NCBI GenBank assembly: GCA_029261995.1
Contig: JAJDAF010000011.1
Location: 1 to 64,000, forward strand
DNA: 64,000 nt
Origin: Candidatus Zhuqueibacterota bacterium
GTDB taxonomy: Bacteria > Zhuqueibacterota > Zhuqueibacteria > Oceanimicrobiales > Oceanimicrobiaceae
Direction: 5' to 3'
The translations under genes were made by a program, and so were the position numbers. Position 1 is the stretch's first letter. Each line of letters starts with the position of its first letter. The notes beneath the pieces were generated by a model that saw only the letters and a program-made list of their open reading frames with translations, had not been told where the DNA came from and ran no database searches. Shown piece after piece: positions 63,642 to 64,000 of this stretch.

Positions 63642-64000
63642 TCACTTATCCAAAACGTTGCGAATACCACCCGCCAACTCTCTTATTATGATCGGCTTTC
63701 CGATAACTTCTTGAATGCCATAATGTTCTAGACTGTCTTCTGGTAGACCTTCTCCGTATCCAGTCATAATAATGGTCGAAAATTTCGGGCGAATCTTCCG
63801 TAGCTCTTCCGCCAAAACCAAGCCAGTCATATCAGGCATGGTCAAATCGGAAATCATCAAATCATATTTGTCCGGCTGCTGACGAAAAGTTTTCAAAGCC
63901 TCTATGCTACTGTTGCAAACCTCCACTTCGTAGCCAAGCCGCTCCAGCATCCTCTTCACCACCTTAGCAACTACCAGTTCATCATCGACGACTAAAATGG
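63642..64000 (-). CDS. Receiver domain, incomplete at the window end (probably of a hybrid kinase)
   Basis: The frame stays open to the last base of the window, so the 5' end is missing. It reads ILVVDDELVVAK before GYEVEVCNSSIEALKTFRQQ, MISDLTMPDMTG (phosphoacceptor aspartate) and EVIGKPIIIRELAGGIRNVL. This is a complete, intact receiver. Because it continues beyond the window it may be the C-terminal receiver of a hybrid histidine kinase, or a single-domain regulator if a start lies just outside. Its stop lies 22 bp before the next receiver gene. Confidence 0.8.
   Translation of the reverse strand, partial: ILVVDDELVVAKVVKRMLERLGYEVEVCNSSIEALKTFRQQPDKYDLMISDLTMPDMTGLVLAEELRKIRPKFSTIIMTGYGEGLPEDSLEHYGIQEVIGKPIIIRELAGGIRNVLDK

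Overview
The window looks like a chromosomal segment of an anaerobic bacterium of the Fibrobacterota-Chlorobi-Bacteroidota (FCB) side of the tree, perhaps a candidate phylum such as KSB1 or Calditrichota; the phylum is inference. The main clue is that six secreted proteins, plus a seventh relic, end in the same C-terminal domain: an NYPNPFNP-type motif, a WDG turn, and a basic tail ending in LR or VK. This is the tail of type IX secretion (T9SS, type A) cargo. A TonB-dependent receptor and several lipoproteins or signal-peptide proteins fit a Gram-negative envelope. No rRNA, tRNA, CRISPR array, insertion sequence or phage gene was seen.

Layout. 1-10.7 kb: a frameshifted SUMF1-fold protein with a small T9SS-tailed partner, an M28 peptidase, a butyrate kinase/phosphotransbutyrylase pair (buk-ptb), a frameshifted T9SS-tailed protein and a beta-propeller glycosidase-like protein. 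10.8-15.7 kb: a lipoprotein, then hgcB and hgcA (the mercury methylation pair) behind asnA, then an SDR/SRPBCC operon. 15.8-23.2 kb: surface and secreted proteins (an SLH-zincin-T9SS protease, an M1 aminopeptidase) and an arginase-family enzyme. 23.3-26.9 kb: two tandem paralogous cysteine-rich proteins, citrate synthase and malate dehydrogenase.

27.8-43.1 kb, all on the plus strand: five small signalling genes (DRTGG, CBS-HATPase, DRTGG, PHP, HATPase) lead into a large flavin/iron-sulfur/[NiFe] assembly. In order it encodes HdrC, HdrB, an HdrA N-terminal half fused to NuoE, a [2Fe-2S] ferredoxin, NuoF, a NuoG-like ferredoxin fused to the rest of HdrA and then to a second HdrA, MvhD, a 67-residue protein, MvhG, MvhA and a hydrogenase protease. 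The first HdrA appears to be cut in two, with its halves attached to the NuoE and NuoG subunits. I infer an electron-bifurcating complex linking H2, NAD(H), ferredoxin and a disulfide-type substrate.

43.3-47.9 kb: a biotin ligase and a sodium-pumping decarboxylase (gamma-alpha-beta) behind a good sigma-54 promoter. 48-55.4 kb: a helical-bundle protein, an NtrC-type regulator with its histidine kinase, a cNMP-binding protein, a second atypical NtrC-type regulator and a short Rho factor. 55.4-64 kb: a T9SS-tail relic, a lipoprotein, a TonB-dependent receptor with a clear terminator, an Rrf2 regulator, a radical SAM/SPASM protein, a quinone-reductase-like MDR enzyme, and a string of partly decayed response-regulator receivers cut by the window end.

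Taken together: an H2-cycling, butyrate-fermenting or syntrophic anaerobe with sigma-54-controlled decarboxylation, protein-degrading secreted enzymes and probable capacity to methylate mercury. All functions are read from motifs and context; no database search was run.
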